A stretch of 64,000 nucleotides of DNA from assembly GCA_963920665.1 (NCBI GenBank), contig OY987272.1:1183001-1247000 (forward strand), written 5' to 3'. Origin of the DNA: Straminergon stramineum (taxonomy: Eukaryota; Streptophyta; Bryopsida; Hypnales; Calliergonaceae). The notes beneath the pieces were generated by a model. The model saw only the letters and a list, made by a program, of their open reading frames with translations, was not told where the DNA came from and searched no databases. Of this stretch, positions 13,022-25,538 are shown in pieces. Position 1 is the first letter of the stretch; each line of letters begins with the position of its first letter. Position numbers and translations under genes: made by a program.

Positions 13022-16000
13022 ATGGAGGTTGCGAATGGGCTCTCGAGTTGGCATCAACTTTTTGTAATTGGAGGTCGTGGGAAAGTTTTGAGAGGCTGGG
13101 ATGTAGTTGTTGCACTTGTGTTGGTAGTGCTTGGGTTGTACGTGGCTGGGTTGTATCAGCGGCGCAAGGAGTGTTCCATTCCGGGGCCTTGGCCTTGGCC
13201 GGTTGTTGGAAGTTTGTTGGTTTTGTACAATGAGCTTCCGCACTTGGCGTTGCAGAAGTTGTCGAACAAGTATGGCGGGCTTATGTATCTGCAATTAGGT
13301 ACGACTTTCGATCAAACAGACTCTGGAGTTTCAACTCTTTCACTGTTTATGATAGAGTTTGCATGCGGGACGTAGTTGATGATAGTGTGCCCGCAAGTGC
13401 GTAAAGATTTTCTACAATGTTATTTTAGAGAAGGTGACTATCAATAGGATCGAGTGCACGTTGCAGATTGTTGGTAGTTTGCCGGCTTTGTGCAATGTAG
13501 GAACTCTCACACCAAGCCGGTTGCAAAAGCTTTGCAACAAGTAGGGAAGGCTCATGGAGAAACCTCCATGTACTTGCATTCAAACCTCTTGAATCTTTTC
13601 AGAAAGACATAATTTGAATGTCTGACAGTCCATGACTGTGTAAGATATTCTAGATTGTCATAATAGGCTTTAGAGAAGGGCAGAATCAAGAGGTTCGAGT
13701 GCACTTTAAGGATCATCACCATGACGCTATCGATCGATCTCATGCCAACATTGAATTTCCTATCCAGATCCCTCAAACCTTGTGTCCAGATCACCTAAAA
13801 CCTTGTGTCTAGATCCCCGAACCCTGTATATCTAGATAACCCAAAACTTGTGTCTAGATCACACAAATGTTTTGTCCAGATCACTCAATGCTTGAGTCCA
13901 GATCTCTCACATTCTGGCTCTTGATCCCTCCAACCTTGTGTTCATAGATGCCTCAAACTTTGTCTCTACAGCTCGTGACCCGACGCATTGTGGGCCCCCG
14001 CGCAGGTCAGAAGCCCTGTTTGGTGATTTCCACGGCGGCAGCCGCGAAGCAGGTGTTCCGCAAGCACGACGCCATCTTCGCTTCTCGCCCTCCCATGCTG
14101 GCCTGCGACATCATCACGGGTGGCACGTTCCGCAGTCTGTCGTTCGCCCCTTACGGACCCTTCTGGCGTCAACTCCGACGAGTGGCCAACACGCAGCTCT
14201 TCTCCCCCACCGTGCATTCCTCGCACGAGCCTATCCGCATGGGGGAGATGCATCACATGCTGAAAGCTCTCGTGGAGGATGCTCAGAATGGGAAGACTGT
14301 TAACCTCAAGAGCTGGTTGACGGGGGCCACGGCTAACAACATGACCATGATGCTCACCAACCATCGGTAAGGAATGACGGAAAACATTGGTGAATCTCTG
14401 CAATTGTTGATGAGAAAAAAACTCGAACTTACTTGGAAATTTTTGAGTTCAACAAACTTAAGTATACTTTCGATGATCTGAAAAATTATACCTCTCAACA
14501 GTGAAGTTTTCGGTTTAACAAAGATTTGTTGGGATTGCTCATGTGAAAATTGTGAACACTGAGAACGTCACTGAATGCTTTCAACAGTGAATGTGTATGT
14601 CCAAGTGTCAATCTGGATGTAGAGTTTGCAACGTTAAACTTCTTTCTCACCTCTCTCGCGCTTGGCAGTCTTGAGTTTCACTCCTCGCAGGGGAACGAAC
14701 TTTACCATGCTTTGTTGATCTGAAAACAATACCTCTCAACAGTAAAGTTTTCGGTTCAACGAAGGGTTGTTCAACGCAATTCAATTCTCGTTGTCAGACC
14801 ACGAGAACCATTTTTCTCTTTAAATGTGGAGAAGGAAACTCGCACTCGGCAATTTTGAGGTTCACTCTGCGCAGGCCAACGAACTTTAGCATACTTGATT
14901 GATCTGAAATCTCTACCTCTCAATAGTGAAGTTTTCGATTCACGAACGTTTTGTTGGAATTGCTGAAGTGATATTGTGAAACCTGGTAACGTCACTGAAT
15001 GCTTTCAATAGTGAATGTGCACGTTCAAGTGGCAATCTGGAAGTAGAGTTTGCAACTCACGTTAGACTTCTTTCTCACTTCTCTCGCACTTGGGCAATGA
15101 CACCATATTGAACTGAATTTGAATGGCAAGTTGTGCATTGGTTGTTCGTCGTCTCTTCCATTAAGGTAAAGAATTCTCTTGTTGAACACTCAACAAGTAC
15201 TGCTTGACAGTCTCAAAATTGCTGTTACACTGAATGTTGTGACTAGTCAGCAGCAAGTTCAGCCGCATTCGCCTTCAACGCCCATTTCCCAAGGATCGAA
15301 AGGATCATGATCCGTGTTCGATTCTCCCATGTCTAGGTACTTCGGAAGCACTGAAAGCGCAGAAAACCAGAAAACCAAACGGGAATTGGATGAGTTGATG
15401 CGCCGCAGCTTCGCTGCGCTTGGAAGCTACATCATCAGCGACTACGTCCCGTCCTTGAGCTTCATTACGAAATGGCAGGGCTGGTTATCGGAGATTCGTG
15501 GGGTCCGGGTCCTCGGGGCCAAGGTCGTGAGCAAAATCATTCAAGTGGACAAGCACAGGGAGAAAGCGAAAGAACGAGCAAGCGATGCGGAGTATGTTCC
15601 TGACTTCGTGGACGTCTTGCTGAAAGCTCCACTCAATGACGGCCACTTGCTTCCTGACCGCGACATCGTCACCCTAATTGTGGTAAGCAAAATAACAACC
15701 CTAGCCCTTGAAGAGAGAGAAATAACGCGAGCCTAAACCCTAAACCCTGAACCGATTCTCTTTGGCTTGAATTAAGAGAATGGTCATCCCAAGTCCCATT
15801 TTGTAGCGAACAGGACAAGCATCTCTGAGATAACGTAGACCAGTCCCAAAATCAATTCAAGTTCTAGGCACTTCAATCTTGTTCATTTTTTCAAAATTCA
15901 GATTGGATGAGAGCGCTGAAGTCGAACTTGAAGCTTTCCACTAAGTTTTGATTCCCTTAAAATTGCCTACATGAGAACACTTTTGCAATCTTTGACACCA

Positions 16001-18122
16001 AATGAAGTGAAACTCGATGCAAGTTTTGAGTTTAACCAAAACGGAAATTCAATTCAACCATCATGTACCAAGCACCACTCCTAATGTTATGTGTTGCATC
16101 AAGGAAAGTGAAACTAGGCCATGACGAACGACGTTGGAACTTGAAACTTGGTACAATACTTCTATTAAGAGGCTCGTAACCCTTGAATGTCTGACAACGA
16201 CTTCACCCTGGAAGGACCAAACTGAGGTTCATATTTTTTCAGCACTTTTGAGAGGGTCCGTCATGTGAGACGTTCTTTTGTTAAATTCTATTTATCCTAG
16301 GAGCAACTACCGTATATCCTTATACAATGTTCTGCATTGATATCAAATTCAACCCTATCTGAATTAGAGTTCACTGGTTTCAAAGCTTTCTTTTAACAAA
16401 ATTCATTTTCATTGCAAGAGGAAAAAAAGCAAATGCCCTGAAATTGGTCAGTTTCGAAAGCATGAAATCTCGGGATTAACGAAGCCGAGTGGCCATGGCC
16501 AGCGCCTGATGAATGCGGGAAAAGACACCATTATCTTCATTAGCACCAAATCCAACTCTGTCTGAATTACTGGTTTAAATCCTTCCCTGTGACAGAATTC
16601 ATCTTCAATGCAAGAGGATTAAAACACAGGCAAATGCCTTGAAATCAGTTAGTTTTTCGAGCCACGGATTAACAAATCAGAGTTTCCATGTCCAGTGCTT
16701 GATGAACGCCGGAACAGACACCATAGCCAACATGGTGGAATGGGGCATGTCGGAGCTGATGGCAAACCCTCGCATCCGTGAACAAGCGCAATCCGAGATC
16801 GACACCGTAGTAGGCCAAGACCGTCTTGTCCAAGAATCCGACCACGCGAATCTGCCCTTCCTGCAAGCCATTGTGAAGGAGACGTACCGGATGCACCCTG
16901 CGCTCCCACTCGGTCTCCGAAGAGAGTCCCATGAACCCTGCGTTATAGATGGATGCGAGTTCCCTGCGCACACCGAGCTCATTCTGAATACGTACGCCAT
17001 TCATAGAGATCCTAATGTGTATGAAAGGCCGAATGAGTTTCGGCCGAGACGGTTTCTGGAGGATCACAAGGAAGTGGATCCCTTATCAGGTCTGCAGCGT
17101 AACCCTTAAACCCTAATCCTCGGTTCTCTCTCTTGATCGTAACCCTAGCCCTCGGTTTCTCTTCCTTGATGTTATCGGAAATCCATGTGAACTTCCATGC
17201 TGTGTCGGACTGAATCGGAAAACAATTTTCAAGTTCTCCATTATTGGAATTGCTTTCGGCGAGTTTCATAATGTTTAACACTAGGTTGAGTTTCATAAAC
17301 TTTACACTTCTATGTGGGTAAGGGGAAACGACATTTTAGGAGGTCGCTTTGCCTTGTTGTCAAACGAGAAGCAGACAAAAAGTTCAAGTTCTAATGTTAA
17401 ATTTAGTTTCCAGAAGTTGCCTTCCCCTCGTTTTCAAGAACCTCTTCCTAAAAATTTTGCTGGCCAAAAATTCCGATTCCGATTCTCCTCTGACAAACAT
17501 TACACACTTGCATGTAGAATTCCGGAAAATCTTTTTGTAAGCTCTGCAAAGTTTGGCCGATTTCTGTACATGGTTTCTCTTTCTTGCTTTTCTGTTAACC
17601 CATGACGTCTTCTCTTTCTTGTTTTTTTCTTTACCAAAACACTCGATTTCTCTTTCTTGTTTTTATTGTAAACCGAAACATTTGAACCGCATTGCTGGTT
17701 TCATTACTGTTCAAGATGGAGCGCACGGCTAGATTCGAGACGCCTTACACGACTTTTATGTTTCTGTCCATTCTTTGTTTTTGAATTTTATACTGTGAGC
17801 TTCTTAAATCGTTTTGTACTACGATTTCAAAATTTGGCATAAACTTGAATTGGTAACTGCATATGCAGGTCATGATTTCTACCAGCTGATTCCGTTCGGC
17901 GTCGGGCGCCGTATGTGCCCGGGCTACAACCTAGGACACGTGATGGTCATGTCCATGATGGCAAATTTGCTGCAGTGCTTCGATTGGTCGCTGCCTAAAG
18001 GACTGAGCGCGGAGTCTCTGGACATGTCGGAGTATTACTCGTTCTTGAGCTTCCGGAGCTCGCCCTTGTGCTTGATCGCGCAACCCCGGAGTGCTGCGTC
18101 TCTTCTGTTGCAGCAAGCTTGA
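13022..18122 (+). CDS. Cytochrome P450 monooxygenase, 5 exons (CYP71-clan-like)
   Basis: A microsomal heme-thiolate monooxygenase of unknown substrate. Exons 13022-13298, 14006-14366, 15337-15682, 16696-17089 and 17869-18122 join in frame to 543 aa, a normal P450 length. An in-frame ATG at 12989 would add 11 residues. Visible parts: N-terminal membrane anchor at about residues 27-45; proline hinge PGPWPWPVVGS (54-64); I-helix AGTDT (333-337); ExxR as ETYR (390-393); the PERF-like FRPRRF (443-448); and the heme loop PFGVGRRMCPG (468-478) with Cys476. All catalytic motifs are intact, so the gene is probably functional. Single-frame splice junctions and the A-type heme loop suggest a plant CYP71-clan member; the exact family cannot be assigned by eye. 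Introns 1 and 2 and the 3' flank contain tandem repeats, annotated separately. Confidence 0.93.
13466..13556 (+). pseudogene. Decayed partial copy of P450 exon 1 inside intron 1
   Basis: This stretch aligns with the end of exon 1 (about 13200-13288). Both contain GTTGTTGG-AGTTTG, then TTTTGTACAATG versus CTTTGTGCAATG, then a TTGCA(G/A)AAG...AACAAGTA block, and then GGCTTATG versus GGCTCATG. The copy has stop codons and indels. It looks like a relic of a local duplication that is now spliced out as intron. Confidence 0.7.
13763..13940 (+). repeat. 22-bp minisatellite, about 8 units, in P450 intron 1
   Basis: Eight imperfect units of about 22 bases follow one another, each resembling TCCAGATCCCTCAAACCTTG. 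The array ends about 65 bases before the intron 1 acceptor at 14004-14005, so its length may affect splice-site spacing. Confidence 0.85.
14449..15110 (+). repeat. Degenerate long tandem repeats in P450 intron 2
   Basis: A block carrying AACTT-A--ATACTT...GATCTGAAA...ACCTCTCAACAGTGAAG recurs at about 14449, 14695 and 14878. A second block (CGTCACTGAATGCTTTCAA) occurs near 14563 and 14987. The spacing is irregular (about 246 and 183 bases), which suggests successive unequal duplications with deletions. No coding potential is seen. Confidence 0.75.
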
Positions 18123-18134
18123 AGCGTTGCTACG

Positions 18135-18620
18135 CCATAGCTCAGAAATTGCTGTGTGTTTGAATTTGAACCTTGAAACTAGACTAGGCTTGAGACTTTA
18201 ATTGCAGCATTCTGCATCTGCAAGTGTGCAGTTTGAAACAGGGCTCCGCTATAGCTCAGAGTTGCTGCAAGTTCTGCAAGTTGAAACGTTGGCTGGAGAC
18301 TGGAAAACATTCTGGAGCTGCGGGCTTGAAGTAGGAAGCGGTGATCCACCATAGCTCGGAATTGCTGCATGTTTGGAAGCTTGAAGCTAGAGTGTAGTTG
18401 GCTTGAGACTTGCCAGCATTCTGCATCTGCAAGCTTGAAGTTTGGAATGGTGATCCGCCATAGCTGCTCAAAGTTGCTGCAAGTTTTGAAAGTGGAAGCG
18501 TTGGCTTAAGATTGGGCAACACTGTGCAGCTGCGAGCTTGAAGTTTGGAAGCGGTGCTACACCATAGCTCAGAATTGCTGTATGTTTTGAAGATTGAAGC
18601 GTTGACTGGAGACTCGGCAG
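18135..18620 (+). repeat. Tandem repeat of about 107 bp in the P450 3' flank
   Basis: Five units are marked by CCATAGCTC (or CTATAGCTC) followed by AGAATTGCTG at about 18135, 18249, 18349, 18458 and 18562, spaced 114, 100, 109 and 104 bases. The array starts right after the stop codon at 18120-18122, so it probably lies in the 3' UTR. Confidence 0.85.
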
Positions 18621-18639
18621 TGGGGTAGAGTAATTTTGT

Positions 18640-21600
18640 ACCGGCACTAATTATTAATTGGTGACATAGGGATTGCTAGGAGCTCTGACTATTCAGTTTG
18701 CCTCCATGACTGAGGAGGTAAGTTCAAGCTTGCCGGTTTCAATGCAAGTGTTTATAATAAGGGAGCCAACCCATTTCTGACCACTTAACCCTTAAAGGAT
18801 GGACTGGTGACCATGAAAATCATGGTTTTTGGAACCGTGTAACATCATCTACTTTAAAAAAATAAAAAATAGTCATTGGAGGTCGAAGTATTGTAGAAGA
18901 TCTTCCCCTTCCACACAAAATTCGAAGGATGAATAGTTGCAATTTTGTCCTAAATAGAGGGATTCCTTGTCATCCATTGGCCACAAAATGGCCATGTCAA
19001 TGTTTATGGGTTAAGCAATCATGCAAGACTCTAAATCCTGCAAACGAAGTGGGTCCTACGGGGTCATTTTGTATTTTATTCAGGGTAAAGGTAAAAACTG
19101 CCCCCCTATTTTGAGCTATATCTACGGTATGTTATAGACCTCTCCTAGCTAATTTGGAGTATCTGATTGCAAATATGAATTTGAAATTTACTTAAAATAC
19201 AAAATTCATGCGTTTTTCCCATGGTAAATCTGCCCTTGCAGAGCCCACTTTGTTTGTAGGATGTAGCGTCCTCCAGCAATTATGCGTATCTAGAGAGCAT
19301 GTTTCTTGAGTGGGGAAATTTTCCTATGTACAGAAATAGAGTTTGGAAGGATTCCATAATTTTACAAATTTTCTTTTTTTCAAAACATAATTACCATAAT
19401 TTTTTTAGTTGAAGATTCTATTCAACCCATGCTGGTCATAATTATAGGTCTTCTATTTATTTCAAACTAAGGACTAGTTGTAGTATCAAGAGACTTGTAG
19501 TGAATCGTAATGAGCCAAAACTATGCCGGGAACTATGCCACAACTAATCACTCTTCATCTTTACCTACATAAAAAAAAGAGCACCCTGCCTTGCCAAAAT
19601 CAAGGGGTGATTAGGAATGGGTTGCCTCCTATAGAATCTCCATTGATTCTTCAGAAGTTCATTTAGGCAAAATACTAGCTATAAGATTTGGAGAGCAGAT
19701 CAATTGTGTATCCCACATATATAGATTGTTATTTCAACTTCCAACCAATGGTAAGTCTCCAAGTGTGCAAAATTAAAAAGAATCTCATTGTTGATGATTT
19801 GATCCTGTGTTTTAAAATAGTGTATCCATTCTCAATGGTAATTGTGTTGAGAATGGATACACTATTTCAAAATGGAGGTAGTATTTCAAAGATGAAATGT
19901 AGCATTTGTTGGAGTTGCAAAACAATTCTTATTATCCCAAAGAGAATTTTTGGGAAGAACCATGAATTTTTTCTCACTTTTCTAAAAAACCCCATTAGAG
20001 TGGGATTAAATAGCCAGACTATTGGAGAAGCTCTTACAAAGAAGGAATGTGGTTCATGTAAGCTAAGTAGGATAACCTTCTATCTTTCCTTTAGTTGTTG
20101 CACGTATTTAGACTTAAATTTGTTTTTGCACTTAAATGGCAAATAAGAGAATTTCACATGTATTTAGATCAATTCGATTTTGAGAAGAAAAAACAAAACA
20201 TATTATAGGTAGTCAAAGCAAAAACATATGACTTTCCATTGTTGTCCCTCAAGAGAGACTATTTTCATTTGTGAAAATTTAATGTGGTTCTCTTAATATC
20301 ACATTTAATTGCAATGGTAATCCAAAAGCGTCCATTAGGACTATGGAATATTGAATGAATCATTTGCATGGAGGTCTTCATTATAGTCATAAAATTGTGA
20401 CTATCCAATCCAATTCTCATCAGAGTGTGAACCCACATGTTGTTTTTACTACATTAAAATTTCACAAGGTACAATTGGGCTAGGGGTGTTTTGGGATCTA
20501 CCCACCTCACTTGCTCTCATAAATCTATCCATTTTGAGAGTGAAATCTTCATGAAAAAAAATTTTCATTCATGTTGACATTTAAATAGATTTGAGTTTTT
20601 CTTTACAATAATTTTCTTCAAAATCTTTTCTTTTGTTTTCATCCTTTGTTTTCACTTCATGCCCTAAAAGCTTTTCTTAAAAATTTAATGAAATGTTTCT
20701 ATCCTCGTAAATGATTGCACTTCTAAAAACTTAAATCTTCAATCAAATCAAACATTAAATTAATAGAATAAGATATATCACAATGGTTGAAAGTTTCAAC
20801 ATGTACAACTTCAACCAAATGAAAGCATCATGTGGTTGAAAGTTGAAACATTCTAATTTGTAGCTTTGAAGATCAAATGCAACATGAAGACTACATGAAT
20901 ATAATCTGATTTTTGTAACATTAAGAACATTCTCAATGTAATAGTGGATTCTAGTACTTAGGACAACAAAATAAGATCAAAATGTAGTACAAAAATGTCA
21001 ATACAACTTCATGCAATAACTCATATGCACTAAATTTGATCACTTGATTCTATTGTATGGAATGTGAACCTCTCTATGTTAATTTCGGAGCAACCTTAAT
21101 GGATCATTTTGGTTGGTCAAATAAACTATATACAAATGTCAAGTAGCTCATAAGCTGATTCATAATTTCACACTTCACACCCTTCCATAGTGCTCCCATG
21201 CTGCATTATGGCTAGCACAACAAGCCACCATGTATATTAGTACCTGTTGGCACATACAACAACAAACTAGGGTGTTAGAGCATGCCCACCCACCTTGGAA
21301 AAAACAGATGACTTGAGAAATTTGTCCCGCCCAAAATGAAAAGTGGATGGCATGTTGACAAGACAACCTTGAAAAGGCAACCATGCTTGAAAACATAGCT
21401 CATTTAGTAGGCCTGTACTTGACTTGCAAACAAGAACACTTAGTTGATTGCTCGGCTAATGTCTATGTTCCTTTATCATTTGATTTTTGGGCTTCCCCTG
21501 CTAGGCCTAGTGGCGATGCCCTTTAATACATCAACAACATGAATTTGGCACACCAAGCAAAAAATCTAGCTTCGTTTCAAGTAAAAAAAGTGTATTGGAG

Positions 21601-21780
21601 ACAACCCATTTCTGATCACCGCCCCCTTTTGGCAATATAGACTGTTCTCTTTTTGTGCAGGAGGAGATAGCAGGGATTAATTACAGCACAGTTCCCTGTG
21701 CAATTGTGGCACATTGTGATTGTTTTACAACACTCTCAATGCTTGGTGGATATTAGGGCCACAGGTGCAAGAAGAATGTT
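18640..21780. other. Spacer between the convergent P450 and tetraspanin genes
   Basis: No gene is supported. The longest frame (152 codons from 19688) has no motif and runs through an inverted repeat, so I treat it as chance. A near-perfect hairpin is annotated at 19811-19871. The two neighbouring genes converge on this region. Confidence 0.6.
19811..19871. repeat. Short hairpin with a 21-bp perfect stem
   Basis: Arms 19815-19835 and 19847-19867 are exact inverse complements over 21 bases, with an 11-nt loop. After one mismatch the pairing continues through 3 more bases on each side. It is not next to a coding region and is not an obvious transposon end. Confidence 0.85.
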
Positions 21781-21788
21781 CTACATGC

Positions 21789-24700
21789 TCAATTCAATTG
21801 GTGATTGATTTGATGTTGTTCCATTACCAGAATAAGGAATATGACGAGAGTGACAGTGCCAGCAACTCTCCCAGTTTGCTTCAATTCCTGTGCCACCCCA
21901 CCCCTGCAACAGTGTGTAAACATCAGCCTTCTTATGGAGAGAATGATATTTGATGAGCAATAGTTCCACCTCAGTTCCTTCTAATGAAAGCTTGTGATGA
22001 TCAACTTCATACTCATAATCTTATGAACTAGCACTAGTGACCTGCTGAACCATTGATTTAATTGTAATATTTTTCAGACCATGATATTTAAGAAGTGTAC
22101 ACATAAAACTGATAGTAAGGTAGGAGCCCCTGTCTGTGCCACAAGCCAAAAGTAACCCCTATTTGTGCCACAATGAATCAATAATATACATTTCAAATTT
22201 TCAAATGTACTCTATTATTGTATAGTGGTCACAAAGTAGCACAAATAGACACATGACACAAATAGAGTCTCCTTCCATAATTTGCATTGATGACAACATC
22301 GGTGGGCTAGTTGCATGTCATTGTCAGAATTACCTAAGTATAAAAACTTTGCCCCCAAAACTTAAGAGTTTATAGCAATTAGTTCTACTAAGTAGGCCAC
22401 ATGAACCCAATTCCAGGAATTGGAAAGATATTGTTCACACTTGAGAGAAGTTAACCACGCACTCGTGTTACTCACTTGCATGAATTGCATTCGTAGCACT
22501 TCACTGTGACATCGTTTGAGTATTTATGGCAGTCCAGGTTGGGGGTTGATGAGGTATTGCTAGAAGTGGTAATAAATGTACCAGGTGAGGTCATTGGATA
22601 TCCACACCTGCAGCACCCCAAAACATTGGTGAAAACCCCAAAATACAAGAAGATATCCCTTTGTATGACCCAAAGAAGTTAGGCCACTTCATCTTTAGGA
22701 AGAACATTCTTTCTTAGATACCTGAACTCTCTTCAATTTAACAAGAAGACTTCTGTAAGTGGTGAATAATATTATGGTCGAAAATCAACACCAATTACGA
22801 AATTCATAATTTGATCAATTGAGAATTGAAAGATATTCAATCTCACTCTGAAGGTGGTCGACAACAGCCAGATTGGATTGGATTTAAACTTGTTGACAGG
22901 TAGGCACTTGGCTGCAAAACCACTTGCTAAGTCAGAAACATTCATGCTGGAAACTTTTGTGTTCTTTTAGGAATACATCTTTGGGTAAGAATGATGATAA
23001 AAAGTTGTTATATTTTGGGAGGTAAATCAAAATTATAATACTTAGGAATTGTCCATGTGTTTCAAAAAATATAAATAAGTAAATAAATATAATACTTAAA
23101 CAACCCAGTAAAACACCACTTCCATTTTTTCAACAAACAAGAACATCCAACTATGCTCCTCTCCTAGATGGCTTGGTTTGACAATTCTTATAAATTAGAA
23201 CTCCAGGAAGATTGGTATTGGAAGGTGGAGAAATACCAAGATGCTGTTGAAGTTTGCACAATTACTTGTCCCTGCTATACAAGCTTTCACATGGTTCCAA
23301 TTTGATTGCTTGCTCAACTGCATACAAAGTGAAGTTAGCTAAGAGATAAATTCAAATCTTAACAACACAAATATTAATATGAGGTTATGAATAAGTTACC
23401 CACTGTAACATCGACTCCTAGTATGAATTTAAATCATGCTGTTCTATATAGTGACTCATACCGTACTGTCTTCTAGAGTTACTAATTGACATGGAGTTTC
23501 AAACCAAGTTTCAACCTCTCTCAAAAGTCAGCGTAGGTGTAAGTACATCCTCAATCTATTGATCCGCATTTTATAATGATTGACAGAATTCTTTTTCAAT
23601 CACAAAACAACTAGCACCTATTCCTTGGAATAATAAAATATCTGAGTAGCTCATTTACATAGCAAAGATCCAATAGTTTCTGAAAAAACTAAGTTAAATC
23701 AAGGCACAAGGATGACACTCAACTCACTTTATCTTGCACATACTTTGAATATGCGCTGAGCCTATACTCCTTAAATCTGAAATGCACAAAAATTAAGCTC
23801 AGTGTGGTATCGAAATACTAGTGCAAGAACACCCCGGGGTCACTACTCATCACTCCATCCAAAGAAGTGCCACATACTAGATTAATCACTGTTAGGAATT
23901 CTCTTGATTTCATTGGCAAAAAATTATTTAGAATTCATTGAAACTATCCCAATAAAATTTAAATCTACCATTTTTCGACGGTAACGATGGAAACTGCAAT
24001 TCGCCATTCCAACAACAAAGGTGAAGATCAGATCAGTGGATAAATATGAGGCTTACATCTGGCCGTTGACTGTGTACCCGCCGCCTGGAGCTGTCACCAC
24101 GAATCTAGATTGATCAAATCCCACAGAATTAATTCCTTTACAAGCATCACTTAGTTTAATTTATATCATACTACTATTGAGACACTTGTCACTTGACTCC
24201 TGCTGAATTGTTATGAATACATGGCTCATACACTGAATTTGACAGCTCTTCAGCTCCACACAGAGCAGAAGACATGAATTTATATAACTGCATAGGCGAA
24301 AATGTCCCGGACATTTGAATAAATTTTTCTTAAGAAAACAGCAAGACACGAAGTTCAGAAGAATAAGTTAGCACTTAGCAGTAGACTCACATGAAAATGG
24401 TCACGATCAGAAACGTGAGGAGCACAAGAAACATCAAGAACAGGTACTATCCTTCGGTCAAGGCTTAATAAGGGAATGAAATTCAATTTCAAATTAAAGA
24501 ACATATGATAATATTTTCGAAATTAAAACCATTTCATGTTGCACACAATAACAGACCCACTTCATTGACGCCATGACAAGTACCGTTATATGAAGGATTC
24601 AGAAACCAATTCAAGCTATAAAATATAACCGGTCCTTCAGCTACAGTAATCGTTAAGCTATAGGTTCAAATTGCAGATATGGAATGAGAAGGATACGGCG

Positions 24701-25538
24701 TATAGGACAGGAACAATAGCAAACCAAGACCCAAAAAGTCCCAGCACCGCTCTGCATAATTGAAACAGCCATTCCACCATGTACACGGATTAGAGGTGTT
24801 ATAGATTACAACGGAATCGATGAATACACACAACTACGATTATGTGAAGTCAAGCAGCTAATAGAAATTGGAAAAATGTCCTTTCGTTTCCAAATTCTAT
24901 TCCTAGTGTATCCTAGTGTGTTCTATTCTATCATCACTGCACAATATTGATGTGGAAATCTCCAAAAATTTCATCGATGGACATTTTCGATTTTTCCTGT
25001 GAGTTCAAGGAGACAAACATTATGTCCCGCAATATTTATACAGCCAACCTCAATTCAGTCTACACCATAATCTGTGCGTGCAATGCATCAAATTAGGAAT
25101 AGCTAGACCATCTGCTCAATGACTAGAGCTAGCAGAATGCAAGGCTCCTTCAAGCAACTTACATGAGTAAAAAGAATGCTCCAACAATGAAAACTGGGGC
25201 AATGAGACTTCTCTCGCAATCGCCAGGTCTGGTCGCAAGCCATATCCCCAGTGCGATGATGACCAACGACATCAACTGCACATACAACCACAAATATAAT
25301 TCAATTCGTCACCGAACATTTGGAGTAGATCTCGAACCCTTGAGATAATATCAATAATTGAACTGTAGTTCCATAAATATATAAGTGCAATGCACAGGTT
25401 TAAAATTGGCGATGCTAGTAACCGCATAGAAAGTTGAAAGTGTGTAACTACCACAGCAAGAATATTAACCCATTTTATTAGTAAGGCACTCTTGGAAGCG
25501 GGCCGATCAGACTTGAAGTAGATCACAGAATGATCCAT
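21789..25538 (-). CDS. Tetraspanin, 10 exons, 266 aa
   Basis: A four-pass membrane organiser of plant tetraspanin type. Exons in transcript order: 25538-25452, 25275-25163, 24751-24697, 24446-24391, 24104-24057, 23776-23728, 23317-23237, 22911-22847, 22607-22476, 21903-21789. All junctions are in frame (801 nt). TM1 spans about residues 20-45, TM2 54-77, TM3 77-106, and TM4 about 242-256. The large loop carries the plant signature GCCRPPSECGY (178-188) plus Cys pairs in ACIAGTSNC and CYECNSCK. FKEYRLSAYSKY (121-132) matches the KEYRLxxYS segment of plant tetraspanins. Total length is close to the usual 270 aa. The C-terminus is uncertain: the read-through end used here gives a short polar tail, while a GT donor after ILIL-type residues near 21818 could lead to another exon. 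All exons are short, so no long ORF betrays the gene. Confidence 0.9.

Noticed and set aside
13966..14403. 145-codon minus-strand frame
   Set aside because: It is a shadow of P450 exon 2; the plus strand carries the conserved P450 residues.
19688..20146. 152-codon frame
   Set aside because: It runs through the 19815-19867 hairpin, has no motif and lies in AT-rich spacer; likely chance.
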